Source of the DNA: Durusdinium trenchii
Lineage: Eukaryota; Sar; Dinophyceae; Suessiales; Symbiodiniaceae
Length of the DNA: 64,000 nucleotides
Assembly (NCBI GenBank): GCA_963970005.1
Contig: CAXAMN010021929.1
Coordinates: forward strand, 848,424 to 912,423
Direction of reading: 5' to 3'
A program made the position numbers and the translations under genes. A model generated the notes under the pieces. It worked only from the letters and a program-made list of their open reading frames with translations. It was not told the origin of the DNA and ran no database searches. Each line of letters begins with the position of its first letter. The stretch's first letter is position 1. Shown in pieces: positions 1 to 30,700 of this stretch.

Positions 1-120
1 TCCAAAAAGGCGGTTTCCTCTGCACGTGGCACGGGTCTTTCCTCGAAAGCCAGTTTCCCCCCCAAAACAGTTCCTTTAGAAGTGGTTGGGAGTGTAGAAT
101 TCGATTCATGGGTGTCCAAA

Positions 121-230
121 CTGGGTCTATCCTATTACCTGGGCCCAGTGGATGATGGTTCAGTTGCAGGCCTTGTTTGAAAAGGATGACAACTGTTTAC
201 TGACTGTTACAGGTAATAGGAGAGACCCAA
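121..230. mobile_element. Foldback family C, copy 1
   Basis: Arms GGGTCTATCCTATTACCTG and CAGGTAATAGGAGAGACCC with GTGGATGATGGTT and GACTGTTA inside. Relatives at 47721 and 52245. Confidence 0.65.
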
Positions 231-1668
231 GACCCACGGTGTCCAAATGTTTTCAGATTGATGTGTCGTTTTCCCCCGACAGGAGAGGCTGAACACCATA
301 CTTGGAGCGACCACTTCAGCTAGGCTGAAGCGTGGAGAGCGGTGAACACCTGCAGCTGGCATTGTTTGAACTGGTCATAGTCAGCAAGTCAAGTCATCTC
401 TAATCATCTCAATCCATGCTTTCATCATGGGTGCTTCATCATTATCATCTGTCCGCAGATTTCTGAGTCTGTCCGGTAGTTGCACAGCCCAAGGATCATC
501 TCGAAAAGAGATCGTCTTGGAAATCTCATCATGTGGTTTCCCGCTTTTTCATCATGCGAGATGGAAGTCGAAGGGAGATCCATCCATGCCGTCGACCTTT
601 CTTAAAAGAGGCGATTCTGGCACTGAAACTGCATGTGCATCTGAAAACAGCGCCAGGTCTGGCTCGTGGCTCAGACTCGAGCCGGAACTTGCTCAAGACC
701 AACGAGGCCAAGCCGCTGGTCCGAAGTGTGGTCACCGTGGCTCAGATTCATCCCGCTCAGTTCGGGCTCGGCTCGTTCCGTGGGTTCAGATTCAACGGAC
801 TGCCGGAACCGTCTGGATACCCAGACACGACCCGTGTGGGACTGCCATAGGACTGCCGCCCCATTGACCCCCTGGCACCACCCCAATGTAGGATAATGTA
901 GGCATATACGGCAGTCCCATGGGTCGTGTCTGGGATAGTAGTGTTGCTGCAAAGTACATCTGGAACTCATGGATTTCATCTCACGCAGCAACCTAAATTG
1001 GAAGATACTCGGAGTATATCTGGGATCAATGAGTTGAGGGTGGTCACCCAGTGTCAACACATTTGGGACACACTTGGGATGTGTATTGGGAACGAGGAAG
1101 ATCCCCCAAACCCCGATCAGATCCAATGAGGTTTGGTCCTCATTCTTCCAGAGGGTCCTTGGGGGGGGGTCTATGTTGATACACATTTGGATGTGTTCAA
1201 TGGTTGAATGTGTCAATCGAATTCGTGGATCTCGATGTGTCGAAAGCCATGCAGGTCAATCGGTCATCCCGGCCCGCGCGTGGCCCGCGTTTGATCGTGG
1301 CCATTCCCCGCGAGGTTCGGGGCATCTGAGAGATGCTTGGTTTCAAAAGAGAAATGAGTCCCAGAGTAGAACCTCAAATCCCAGCAGTTTTACTTCACCT
1401 GATTGATCGTGATTGATCTCTTATATTTCTTCATCGTCCAGTCAGATCACGCACTTTTTCACAACCAGTCACCCAGTCACCCTTTTGAAGCGCCGCGCGA
1501 ACATCAAAGATATCACACAACAGCACGCAAAAAAGGGTCCCAAAAACAACAGGCAGCGCGACCCAACAAAAAACGCAAAGAAACAAATAAATTGTGCTTT
1601 ACTTTGAGTGATCCCAAGTGGACAAGCTTAAAATCTAACAATGGGTGAAGAAGTGCGTCGCATATCAC
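231..1668. other. No gene seen
   Basis: Apart from foldback A copy 1, I see no convincing exon. The missing 3' exons of the esterase (second acid, His) were looked for on the minus strand and not found. Confidence 0.4.
821..933. mobile_element. Foldback family A, copy 1
   Basis: Arms CCAGACACGACCC...GGGACTGCC and the inverse GGCAGTCCCATGGGTCGTGT enclose CCCCATTGACC and CTGGCACCACCCCAATGTAG. An ATA on each side of CCCAGACAC/GTGTCTGGG may be a 3-base target duplication. Other copies: 9570, 32821, 39195 and 41893. Confidence 0.75.
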
Positions 1669-20403
<18,735 letters not shown>

Positions 20404-20486
20404 CGCGCCCGAGAGAAATTGGGTGGAAACTTAACATATCGGTTCGGATTCGCGTCCAGCGGGCTAAGGAGCTTCGCCAACAAAAG

Positions 20487-20545
20487 CTCTATACCAGGAC
20501 CCTCCAAGGTTCGGCTGTTTGGAGAGCCTACTGTAACAGGTGGTG
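20487..20545. mobile_element. Foldback family B, partial copy
   Basis: One arm (CTATACCAGGACCCTCCAAG) is followed by unrelated sequence; a short CAGGTGG trace remains. It lies upstream of the esterase signal-peptide exon, in the possible 5' untranslated or promoter region. Confidence 0.45.
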
Positions 20546-21688
20546 AACCTGCCTCTCTTTGTCACCAGGAAGCACCTGTGAAGTCGGGTGCTGGTAGTAG
20601 TTATTGGCTGTGAAGAGCGGTTCGGCCACAAGGCGGGTCGCAGCCCTTGAGAACGGTCGCAGCGGAGCGGAGAAACGCAGCACGGCACGGAGCAGTGGGA
20701 GGTTCTTCCAGCACAAAGCAGTGGGAATACAGTGCAGGTCATTCAGGACAAGTAGCATTTTAGTATAAATCCTCAGCGGGATGGTTCGTGTATACATTTA
20801 AAAGGATATAGGGTCCAAGTCAAAAGGTGTGTGTTCATTATTCTATTTCAGGTGTGTTCGCAGGGCAAAACCAGCAAATGTTGGAGTGGGTCACCCTGGT
20901 TGGCCAAACCCGCCACCATCTCAGGTCACCGAACAAGGTTGGGGAAGGAGTGCTTGGAGAAACTGAACCTGCTAGCCTTGGAACCGACAGCTATGGGTGT
21001 CCCAGCTATGGGTTTCAAAGGGCTCAAGATGGCTGGGCAAAACCGGAACCTCATTGGACCGAACATGAGGAGAATAGACGACCTACGGGAGGTCCACCTA
21101 TCAGCGACTAGTGACTAGCTCTTGACCCACGGCCAGTCTAAGCAACCCCATATCGACTCCGGAAAGCCCCCCCAAAATGGAAAAGAACCTGGTAATCAGG
21201 TGAGCCACAGGCAAAACGTGGTAGAACATCCCTTGATACCCTAGCGCTCCTGGCCCATATCTGCAGAAGTTGATCAAATGCCTCTGGCACCCACCCCAAC
21301 CATCATCGAAACAGGGCTAGGCCAGGATCCCGTTTTCTTGAGAATACTGGGTGGTTGTAATATGTTATCCTCACTTGTGCACCATCCATGTGGGCACTTG
21401 CTCGCAGTTGGGCACTGGCTGAAACATGATGAAAACCACTACAGGTCTGCTCAGATATCCAGGTAGTTGCGAGTTCAGAGGACTCCAGGTCACTTGACTG
21501 GCCGGTTCTGCAAACGATCCATAGGAAGCGACCCCATGATGAGACAATGATGCCCAAATTCAGCATCTTAGTTGGATCCTTCCTTGCGGAGTTGCTGCTG
21601 ACACGCCCCAATGTTCGGCTCTCTTTGCAGTCATGGAGATTCAGATTCATGGAAAACCAGCGAATCAAGTTGAAGGTTTCAACATGCT

Positions 21689-22057
21689 TCAACTCACCAA
21701 CCTAAGCTTTCGAAAGTGGAACAAGTCGTGGCTGATGTGGGCACTCACGGCACATTGTGAGTATGTGCGCGAAGCCTCTACAATGCCCATTGGAATGGCA
21801 TGCGTCTTCGCTGCATCTTCGTTGATTGGAACCCCTCTCTCGCCAACCATGTGTAATTTCATTTCAAAGACCCCATGAGTTACTATAATAATAAGGAACC
21901 AGGCTTTTGTTCGGTCGATGGTTTTTGTCGCAGGTTTTAGTCTTTGGAAACACTGGTGATCAGCCACTTCATCCGTGGGATTTGCCTGGATCCCCATCAA
22001 ACCTCTACAAATCTCTTCACGTTTGACGGGCTCCTCCGGTCCATCAGGCATCCACAC
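21689..22057 (-). CDS. Possible exon(s), no family
   Basis: Open for 122 codons with protein-like parts (MPDGPEEPVKREEICRGLMG near the start; FEMKLHMVGERGVPINEDAA, then IPMGIVEASRTYSQCAVSAH). Same strand as the esterase, between it and the Cys-rich gene. The middle is less convincing and may be an intron. No recognition. Confidence 0.25.
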   Translation of the reverse strand: MWMPDGPEEPVKREEICRGLMGIQANPTDEVADHQCFQRLKPATKTIDRTKAWFLIIIVTHGVFEMKLHMVGERGVPINEDAAKTHAIPMGIVEASRTYSQCAVSAHISHDLFHFRKLRLVS

Positions 22058-22151
22058 GGAGAGGACGTGACCGCAAACTGGTCGCGCGACTGAGCTGCGC
22101 CTGGCACATCAGACGTTGAGCGGTGGAAATCCCGAAAATGGTGGGAAACCT

Positions 22152-22240
22152 CTACCAGGACCCTCCAAGGGGTGTCTATAAAAAGCTCCTTAGAGCTTGA
22201 AGGGTGGTCCAGAAACCACCTGTTGGAAGGTCCTGATACA
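22152..22240. mobile_element. Foldback family B, copy 2 (inverted)
   Basis: Arms CTACCAGGACCCTCCAAG and TTGGAAGGTCCTGATA; the interior (GTGTCTATAAAAAGCTCC and CCACCTGTTGG) is the reverse complement of the 49.5-kb copy. Confidence 0.7.
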
Positions 22241-23035
22241 TGTCTGGCTCTAAGCATCCCCAAAGCCTGGTAGGTTGACCTCCCTGCCCGAGCCATTTGA
22301 GTTTATAGCCATTTGAGTAGGCACAATCGAGTTGTCCGACTTAGCCACTGTTTGGCCCCCACCCCAGGAAAAGTGATTTTTGTGTTTGAACATGGACATC
22401 ACCTCTCAACAGCTCTGATAAAAGTAGCTCCACTCACACTGTTGGGTGACTTGCAACATCCAGGAAGTCCACTTCATTCACCTAGAACGGCCCCTTCTAT
22501 TCCTCCACACCAAAAAAGGCGCCCAACACTCGATACAACCACCGCGCCGTGCCCACAACACAGGCCACAGCTGCTTTTGACGGCTGTTTTGCGCCGCTGC
22601 CGCGCCGCAGGCGCCGCCCAGCGGGGTCGCGGTGGCAGGTGCATGCCAGAGAGATTGGGATCCAGCCAGCGGAAGCATTCCCCGAAATCGCACCCCTTCG
22701 AACAGGCCCTTGCTCAAGTTATATCTGGTTGCATGCCTATGGCCTGCTGCTATGTAGATGATCTTCTCAAAGTTGGGATAAGTCAGTGAAGTTGCACAAC
22801 CAACTGGATCGACGACCGACAACCATCTTCCAAAAACAAATCTGAACCAACACCGCAGACTCCAATGGCCTGTAGAGCTCAGCGTGCTCTAATCCTTTGC
22901 AGAGTCTTGCCGTTTGGATGCTGGCAACATCAATCGGCACTACCATCCAGGTGAACATATGGTCTTTTCCCACAAAAAACATGTCGATTGTAGACGTCCT
23001 GGCCGGCACACTGAGTGCGGTCATATCCTTCAAAT

Positions 23036-23269
23036 TCAAACATCTTTTTCTGACAACTTCCTGTGATATCTGGTGATGGCGGGCTTGCATCTGCCCTGCC
23101 CCTTCCTGTTCATGCACTCAAAGCGTGCGGCGCAGCAATCGCTGGGCTGGTCCCAAGGAGTCTTGGTGCAGAGGCAAGGTTGTCCATCTGAAGAGTTGTG
23201 GTGCACATCCTCCACCGTCCGGATAGATGAGGCAACTGCAAAGAGCGCGAACACTGAGATGCAACGCAT
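23036..23269 (-). CDS. Small secreted cysteine-rich protein
   Basis: Seventy-seven-residue ORF beginning MRCISVFALFAVASSIRTVE, a short signal peptide with likely cut near ASS. The mature part has six Cys in the order C-x-C, CC, C, C over about 30 residues (CLC, then DCCAARFEC, then GRC) and a basic tail. This is typical of small disulfide-stabilised secreted proteins; no family is recognised and no function is assigned. A GT after the RKL codons could be a donor, in which case the gene continues leftward. The frame extends 26 codons upstream of this Met, but the hydrophobic run favours this start. Confidence 0.5.
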   Translation of the reverse strand: MRCISVFALFAVASSIRTVEDVHHNSSDGQPCLCTKTPWDQPSDCCAARFECMNRKGQGRCKPAITRYHRKLSEKDV

Positions 23270-23650
23270 GGTCAAACAATGGCAAGGCCACAATGCGGCC
23301 TGGTTTCTATGGTTTGAGCCACAGCAAGAAAAGATTGCATCACTCAAAACAATGCATCAAGAAATGGCTAACGAAGGTGCCCACTGCCACTTGTTCACAT
23401 CACAGTTCGAGAAGGCGTAAGAAAACCGCGTTCCTGGATAATTAATGTTGTTGCTTGTGAGCAGTCAAAGCAGCCTGACCTCCTGGGGATCCCAAAACCA
23501 CAGTAAACTTCTCACAACACTAACGTCTTTCAACTCATGGGCTAAACCTCTCGCACGAATCTTCACGACACACCGCACGAAGATATCTATAAGCACCGAA
23601 TCGGTTCATTTGTGCGCTGCGCCTGCTGCGGGTTCTTTGCACAGCATCAA

Positions 23651-23729
23651 ATCAAAGTCTGATTCTACCAGACTATAAACAAAACATATGTCAAAAGCTG
23701 TCAAAAGACTAGTAGAATCAGACTTTGAT
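23651..23729. mobile_element. Foldback with perfect 18-base arms (family E)
   Basis: ATCAAAGTCTGATTCTAC and GTAGAATCAGACTTTGAT are exact complements. The word GACTATAAAC also occurs as a direct repeat at 23671 and 23731. AT-rich, 79 bases. Confidence 0.7.
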
Positions 23730-24346
23730 TGACTATAAACATAGTTCTTAAAGCATTGGCGATTTGGTTCACGGCCATCAGCCAATTCAGGTTCTTCGGC
23801 CCAGAATCAGCGTGCAGCCGCCGAACGAATCCTCGGACTCAGCAACACTCCGATCGGGTCTCGGCAGTTCGACGTGTGGAGAACCATGCGGAACCCTTGT
23901 GGATTGCAGTGAAGTGCCGATCATATAGATCATCTGTACTTTGCCGCTCCTTGAAATCGTTTTCAATCGCACCGAAAAATACGTCTTGAATGGTCCAATG
24001 GTTGTCCTTGTCTCTGCTACCAAAGGGAGGATCCATAATTAGCAATATTGGTTCATTGAGCACAACTCGAGTGGCATCAGGAAGATGAGGAAAAACCTTT
24101 CTGACAAGTGGCAGTGGTCTTAAGTCTCACAGGTACCGGCAACCAAGGCTTGTCATGAAAATGTCTGTCATGTACATAAGGTCGTCATGGGTCGCAAAAA
24201 TACAGCCTGGGCATATGCGTGGTGTTTTGAGTTATGCCGTCTTTAGCCCCTGACTCAGCTGTTCATGGTCAAAGGTGCTGGAGAAGGATAATCGTCCAGT
24301 TGGTGCATGTTGATGTGCGTGCAAACATGACGGTGCTTCCTGAAAC

Positions 24347-25627
24347 TCACCAACTCACTGCAACCACCACAACACATCCTGAACAATTGAGGAACTGAAC
24401 AACCCGGTCGCATGGCTGATGTTTTCTGCCAGCTCTCTCCTGAAGGTGAGGTTCAATGTCAACTTTGCGCCATTCCTCATCTGCATAAGAAATAGTGATC
24501 TTTGCTTCGGCTGCCCGGAACGTGAAGCCCCCAGCCTGGTGGCAGTGGCCACGGATGCACCTGGAGATTGCGGAGGCGTGCAGCCCAAGCGCTCTTGCAG
24601 CACTAGACGCAGAACCATGCCACTGCCACGCATCATTATTAACATTATTGTCATTCCTATCATGTCGTCTGCTTTCCACCGGCTTGCCTTGTCGGGGAAG
24701 GCTGCTTGCATTGGCATGATAGTGCGCCAGGTTCTCAGCAGGGGTGACGTACTCCAGGTTTTCAATTGCGTTGTTGCCCTTGTCGCCATCCTTGTGGTTT
24801 ACTTGGCAATAGCTACGGTCTAGGCTCAAAGGTGGCCACCCTAAAAATGCAAACGCCACAAGCCGATGCACTAATTCTGAACGTCTTCCCGAGGCCAATG
24901 ACAGTTCTGTCGTGAAATAACCGATCTTGATCTTGGTCCCCTTTGATATCAAACCCTTTTGAGATTGTATTCGACCAAGTGAACTCACCCTCCTTCCAGG
25001 CACTTCAGTGCCCGACATTGGGTCATACATTTGTCGCCACTCCTCTCCTACCCAGACTGTGCTTTCAGTGCAATCAACCAGCTGAAAATCGAAGCCATTT
25101 GCAGATTTGCCATGCCGGCACGCCTTTGAAACAGTAAAAGTGTCCGTCCCGACCTGCTGTGCTGCATGTGTCATAGACGGCGAGGTGGTCCAGCTTTGGG
25201 ACCCCACAGCTCTCCACATCACCGGCTTCGATTGCGCAGGACCACCAGTGCGTCTGGAACCTTTGGCATATGAATAGAGGATGTTCTGTCTGGGAGTGAC
25301 GTACTCCAAGTTGTTCAAGTGATTGTTGGACGAGTTGCCATCACGGTGGTGCACTTGCCATGCAAGCTCTGATGGTGGAGGTCCTAAGAAAGCAAAGGCC
25401 ACCAAGCGATGCACCTTGAAGCTGCAACCTGAGATGCTCACCTGCCTGTAGCCGGATGGATGCAAATGTCCATCCGACACAACTCCCGCCAGGTTGCAAC
25501 ACCGCCCATGCGAACTCACTTGCCAGCACTTCCCACTCTGAAGCTGATGCGTGGACAGGAATCGAAAAGCACCCGGCCACCAAGTCTTGACAGGGCAAGC
25601 ATAGGAAACCTGCTGCGCAAATACCAT
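24347..25627 (-). CDS. Tandem NUMOD/HNH endonuclease-like protein
   Basis: Intronless 426-residue ORF with two copies of the modular architecture of phage and intron homing endonucleases. Module 1: HRLVAFAFLG then HHRDGNSSNNHLNNLEYVTP (HNH_3 type, residues about 72 to 120), then a helix-turn-helix-like NUMOD1 segment. Module 2: EEWRQMYDPMSG with V-S-S-LGRI (NUMOD4, about 195 to 225), HRLVAFAFLG with NHKDGDKGNNAIENLEYVTP (about 248 to 298), then SAARALGLHASAISRCIRG (NUMOD1 DNA-binding). A third NUMOD4 starts at YADEEWRKVDIEP near residue 360 but is cut short. The His and Asn positions of the HNH motif are kept in both modules. The open frame and preserved motifs suggest recent activity or domestication. 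The start codon is uncertain. Confidence 0.85.
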   Translation of the reverse strand: MVFAQQVSYACPVKTWWPGAFRFLSTHQLQSGKCWQVSSHGRCCNLAGVVSDGHLHPSGYRQVSISGCSFKVHRLVAFAFLGPPPSELAWQVHHRDGNSSNNHLNNLEYVTPRQNILYSYAKGSRRTGGPAQSKPVMWRAVGSQSWTTSPSMTHAAQQVGTDTFTVSKACRHGKSANGFDFQLVDCTESTVWVGEEWRQMYDPMSGTEVPGRRVSSLGRIQSQKGLISKGTKIKIGYFTTELSLASGRRSELVHRLVAFAFLGWPPLSLDRSYCQVNHKDGDKGNNAIENLEYVTPAENLAHYHANASSLPRQGKPVESRRHDRNDNNVNNDAWQWHGSASSAARALGLHASAISRCIRGHCHQAGGFTFRAAEAKITISYADEEWRKVDIEPHLQERAGRKHQPCDRVVQFLNCSGCVVVVAVSW

Positions 25628-25806
25628 GTGTCGCTGCGCTGAGCTTTGGCGGCTACTACGGGTGTGCTGCAGCTTGGGGGGTTCAAGGAACTTGATCCTA
25701 GACCACAGGCCCCACCAGTGAAAACATGTTATTACGGTGAAGTTTAATAAGCCCCCCCAAGCATCTTGAGACTCATTGGTGGCCGTCTCAGGTTAGGTGC
25801 CCATGA

Positions 25807-26025
25807 TTATGCGCGACGCCGATCCTGCACTGCCCTTGTGAAAAAATGGAAATACATGTTCGGGCAAGTGGGCATACCCCAGACCCAGTTGATAAAAGGG
25901 GGGCCTTCAATATCCACAAAATTCCACCAATGTTCACCTACAGGCGCAAAGACTCTGTGATAAACCCTGCCCTCGAACTGCTTGGAATCAACTCTGACCT
26001 CTAGATCGTCTAGGAAAACGGCCAC
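25807..26025 (-). CDS. Possible exon upstream of the HNH gene
   Basis: Seventy-two residues, LDDLEVRVDSKQFEGRVYHR, then VFAPVGEHWWNFVDIEGPPF and INWVWGMPTCPNMYFHFF, aromatic-rich and protein-like, ending in a stop 180 bases before the HNH frame. Adjacent frames at 26133 to 26411 and 26354 to 26830 are also open on this strand. They may be one decayed gene or element. Function unknown. Confidence 0.3.
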   Translation of the reverse strand: MAVFLDDLEVRVDSKQFEGRVYHRVFAPVGEHWWNFVDIEGPPFINWVWGMPTCPNMYFHFFTRAVQDRRRA

Positions 26026-27414
26026 CGGTGGTTACAAATCAGGCCCGGAGGAAGGATTCTTTCTGCACCACATGATACGCCTGTGGACCCGATGGGTCGC
26101 TGGAGGGTCCCATGGGACACCTTTTTGAACCATCAATCAACTGGAAGGTGTGAGAACCTGTATGTTTGGGGACCCAGAAGCCCGATACATATCAAAAAGA
26201 ACCACCACCGGTTAAACAAACGGAAAATGTTCCTCTCCAAAGATATGACGCTTTCCCTTTTGGTTGCTCCATTGTCGCACATTTCGGCCACTGCGTGATC
26301 ACGCACCATTGGCACCAGCACATTTTCCGGATGTTCAATTAGTACAAATAAGATCAAATAAGATAGTTGCCAGTATGCTTGCGACCATGTGATAGTCTCG
26401 CATTGAAACAAAAAACATGTTCAAACATCTTCCGCCAAGCATCCAAACGTGGCATTGCGCCAGTGGCATTGGCAAAATAAACACTCTGCGAGCGGCGTCC
26501 TTGAAATCCACCTGCAGACCACCTGCTTCTGAAGACTTTCGGGTCACTCCTGGATCTGTGCCAATGCTTCACCGAATGGGTGACGAAATCGACGGAGATC
26601 CCTGGAGAATATGTCAAGGTCCCCTTTTTTCCAACCTGTTTTGAGTGGGGAAAGCCAATGATGCCAATTGCCAATGGATATCCACTGGGTAGAATCATCT
26701 TCTCCTCTTTGACACCGGGCTCCGAACCCCGAACAAGACCACCCTGGCCACATCGGTGGTGTGGTGCATTGACGAGATTTGTTTCGATTGTGGCGTTCTT
26801 TTCAGGGAACACACACCTGCATGGACACATGCATCAGTGGGACACTTGGGAGGACCAAATCACTTCGCACGATGACCAAGGTCTCGAACGATATCGAACG
26901 ACAAACACTGAAATGGGCTGGAGAGCTTGCCGGGCGAACGTAAAGATGCCTGCCGTTTTGTTCCAACACCCAGACTTGAGCGACTCACGGTTGTTTCTGA
27001 CGTGTTGTTGTTTTTCTGCCAGAAAAGGACTTGGTCCATTTGACAACTGAACAGCAACACAGCATCGCACCCAAAGAAAGTGCGTTCACAAGGTGCCCTC
27101 AGAAGGAACTCAACAGCCCCCTGAACCCCGCAAATGTGTTTCCGAAGCAAGTCAAGTCAAGAAGCGTCATCCTCGTTGCAAATCACAACGAACACGAATA
27201 CCCCCAAAAATCCCACCACAACTCCAGTGTTGCCAAAGCAAGGAATATCATGAAAACATCAGAGAAAATGCAAACAATCATGATTCCAACATGCTACACA
27301 AGCCACCAGTACCGCCGATCAATTCGCAAATGATTGACCATGAAACGACAAACGTGTATATACCGTATCACCCCCCCAAAAAGTGGTAAAATGTGGTAAC
27401 CTAACCCCGAAAGT

Positions 27415-27711
27415 TTAGAAACACTTTGCATTTAAGACTCGAGATGACGCGAGTCCTGGGGCTGCTGTCTTCGCATGTTCTTTCTCGCCCTCGCCAGTGA
27501 TGGCATGCTCTGGGCACTCCAAAAGCCATCTCAGCCCGCACAAATGCGCCACCAAGTCAGGGACAGTCAGGGACATGTCATCAAACTCAGCTGATACTGG
27601 CCTTTCTTTACTTCGGGACCCGGTGCCGTCCTCCACGTCCTGCACCTCGTCTTCCGGCAGCTCGCCCTCCGCCGCGCGCGCACGGATGGAGCTCTCCAGG
27701 GCTTCACACTC
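27415..27711 (-). CDS. recA: RecA exon 8: C-terminal tail
   Basis: Begins ECEALESSIRARAAEGELPE after acceptor GCTGCAG, in phase with exon 7 (HPQ then ECEALESSIRA), as in the last helix of RecA (E-x-x-x-x-IR). An acidic stretch DEVQDVEDG follows. The frame stays open to a stop at 27415 (SAEFDDMSLTVPDLV and on), so either RecA has a longer tail than bacteria or another intron starts after the acidic part. Confidence 0.6.
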   Translation of the reverse strand, partial: ECEALESSIRARAAEGELPEDEVQDVEDGTGSRSKERPVSAEFDDMSLTVPDLVAHLCGLRWLLECPEHAITGEGEKEHAKTAAPGLASSRVLNAKCF

Positions 27712-30700
27712 CTGCAGCGCTGAAAGCACGGCAACACTCCCCCCAAGTGACCGAATCCCTTCCCAGGGTGGATTCGATTCCCAGTGCTGCCCGGGTCAGG
27801 GCCAGTGACGCCCCAGGTCAGGGCCGGTTCCACCCATGGGTTTCGCGCGTCAGGGGTGGGGCGGGGAGGGCGAGTCAAATGGGCCTCCTCGTCCTCTCAA
27901 ATTGGAAAACGCATGTTTCCCCCCTGCAGAGTGTCTTAAGCAACATGTTCCCTTAGAAGTCCATGTTGCTGTTCTGCCCCTTTGGGCTCCTGGCCACCGT
28001 TTCGGGTTCGATGGTTGGAGTGGGTGCCACCGGGGGGGTAGAGGAGCCCCAAATTGGCTGGATGGTTCCAGTTCTTCTTGAGGTTTAGAGTGGTCCCCAA
28101 ATGGATGGTGGCACAGTTTCCAATATACATTCTTATGGTGACTGATCTACTTTTCTATCTATTTGGAGGTCTATCTAAGATCTAGCCGAGCAAAATCTTG
28201 GCTTCTTCGCTCCCGATGTGGCGAGGTTTGTCGCGTTGAACCCGCGAGATCGCGTGATCGGTCGCTTCTTCGTCTCCTGGGGATGGTCCTTCAAGAGCTT
28301 CACCATCTTCTCTTTGCCTACAGCACACCAGGTATAGGAAGGGCCAGAAGAAACCAATGGCAAGGGCCAAGTTTGTTTTGAGACTACTAAGGGAGGGATG
28401 GTAAGGGTATGCCGATGTATTCAGAGGGTTACTCTCTTTATCTATCTTTTTTGTCACCTGTTGGAAGGGCCATACTGACAGTGCAACTACCTCCAAGGTG
28501 ATTACAAACCGTCTGACATGGAAGGCAACCACCTCAGATACATCTACTTTAACGATGAGAGGCCGCCCCACATGCCCATCTTGTCAGACTAGAGTAACTC
28601 TGGATGTTGAGATCAGTCATCAAACCAATGCCGTTCTAAACTGGCCACCATTGTGGTTCCAGTGTCGGGAACCTCGCCTAGAAACGGCTGGGGCCCAAAC
28701 TCACGAACTCTCTACAACAAAAGGTCTTTTGCTGTTTTTTCTCTGGAAATGCCCAAGTGCCAAATAACAAGTAATTGCTACACAAATAAAATTCGCAAAA
28801 TCCACAGCTCTCTCTGGAAACCAAAATGCTTGTTGTTCCATCGATTTTTTGCTCTCCGCCCCGTGCCTTGCGCGCGTAGCTCCTCATACCTGAGCACCAA
28901 GGTGTAGTAACTTGGAAGAAACATCAAACAAACTGCCAGGAGCCCCGTTCGTAGCGTCCGATCGCTGCTGGCTCCAACGGGTCAACTGGCTGGACCACCC
29001 AGCTCACTACGTACTAAGAGGTCTCCAGACTCCAGGGCACCCAGAAAGGGTGGCTGCTAGGTGCGGCCAAGGTGGCCAAGTCCTCGGGACACCTTGATAT
29101 GTTTGGTTCCCAGCCTGGAGACTTCCACCTCAAATGGGGTACCTACCCCAAAACAGGTGATTATTGATCAAACAACCCATTCAAATGGAAACCTTTGAGG
29201 TTTCCCCTCATTTCTGGAAACCCTCATATGTTTTTCCTAAGTTTAGGCTGCGGCCTGCGCGTGCACGGTTTCGGAACTTTCGACTTCCGGGCAACGTTTG
29301 GGTTTCGGAGGTCGGAAAGGCGTCGGAAAAGGCACCGAACCAGACCACGATGAGTGCGACTGAGTTCCTGAGTTCTGATTGACTCTCAGTTTATATACTA
29401 GTTATGGCATACTCCAAGTTTGGAGTTGCTCGAAAAGCTTTACAAAGGATAGAAGAAGCTTTTGAGTACCAAAAACATGGTGCAATTGTTTTCTGCGCAT
29501 GTGTCTTTTTTCCCGCACCCAAACCCGGCTGCGAACCCCAAAAGTAAACCTACAGGGCTGGTGAGACAGTGAACCTACACTGCCCGTTGTTAGTTCCATG
29601 TCGCCCCGAAGCTCGACTCGCTGGATGGGATCCCCCCCAAAAAGGTCCAGTCTGGGGAGCTGCGGGGACTGGAACTTCAAACTCTTTCCTGGGAGATGCC
29701 ATGGAATGCCAAGGAATGCCTTCGGTGTCTGGGGATGATTGAGGTTGGACATTCTGTAGCTTCGATCCATATGGAAAACCGAACAAATGAATCTCTGCAT
29801 CTCGGCTGGATGTTCAAAGTCATCTATCCTTGGATCTCATACCAAGCCCACCTGCAATATCACTTTCTTCTCATCAAGCGGCTGAAGCCAGGCACCCTTC
29901 TTCTCCACTAGGCCAGAGAGCAAGCCCGCCTCTGTCGGTTGATGTTGTTGGATATCGGCGATCCAAACGGAACATGTTTTCCGCTGCTAAAAAACAAAAC
30001 AACTCAATTGGGAACACCATCCTTTGGGAAACTTTCTCGGATGGAAAAGCATCTTGATGGATCTTCCCAAATGGGGAAACATAAACACCTCCTTTAAGGA
30101 AAAGACACCTGTTTCAGTGACCTCGGCAAAAGCTAGGTTGAACACAAGAGCATGCACCAAAGACCTCTTCCTGGAACCTCAGAAACATGCATCCATCATA
30201 ATATATAGGATCCTTCGCCTACATTAATCATAATGTCATAATTATAGGAGTCTTCGCCTAAAGTCGCCAAGATGTGTTTTCCTTTTAACAACATCGTTGC
30301 ATCGTTACACGTCCCCATGTCCACCTGCACCTCCTTCCTGGACCCTTCCACACGGCTCCGCCTCCAGCACCGAGCCGGCCCAGACAATCCCCGAGCTCCC
30401 CGAGCTCGAGCCGAACATCAAATCCTCGGGGGGCTCCGCAGTTCGGCCCCTTCGGCCCGCGGTTGGATGGATGGATGGAGTGCCAAGTGCCGAGTGCTCG
30501 GAGTGCTGAGTGAAGAGCTGGAGAGTCTTGGTTTGGACGGTTCGGTCTTGATGGCTTTAGGATGGTTTAGGATGGGTCAGCTTATGTATTGTCTTTTCAC
30601 AGTAAGTGTTCCTGTCTTGTTCAAAACACCACACTCCTTGGAAGCTATGGTGCATTCCACTGCCAGGCTTTGATCAAGAGAACGTATCCCACCAGCCAGA

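Noticed and set aside
427..867. Overlapping ORFs of 100 to 150 codons on both strands
   Set aside because: They run into foldback A and have no protein-like blocks.
22690..22790. CYVDDLL, resembling the reverse-transcriptase YVDD box
   Set aside because: No other RT motif in frame on either side, and the frame closes a few codons later.
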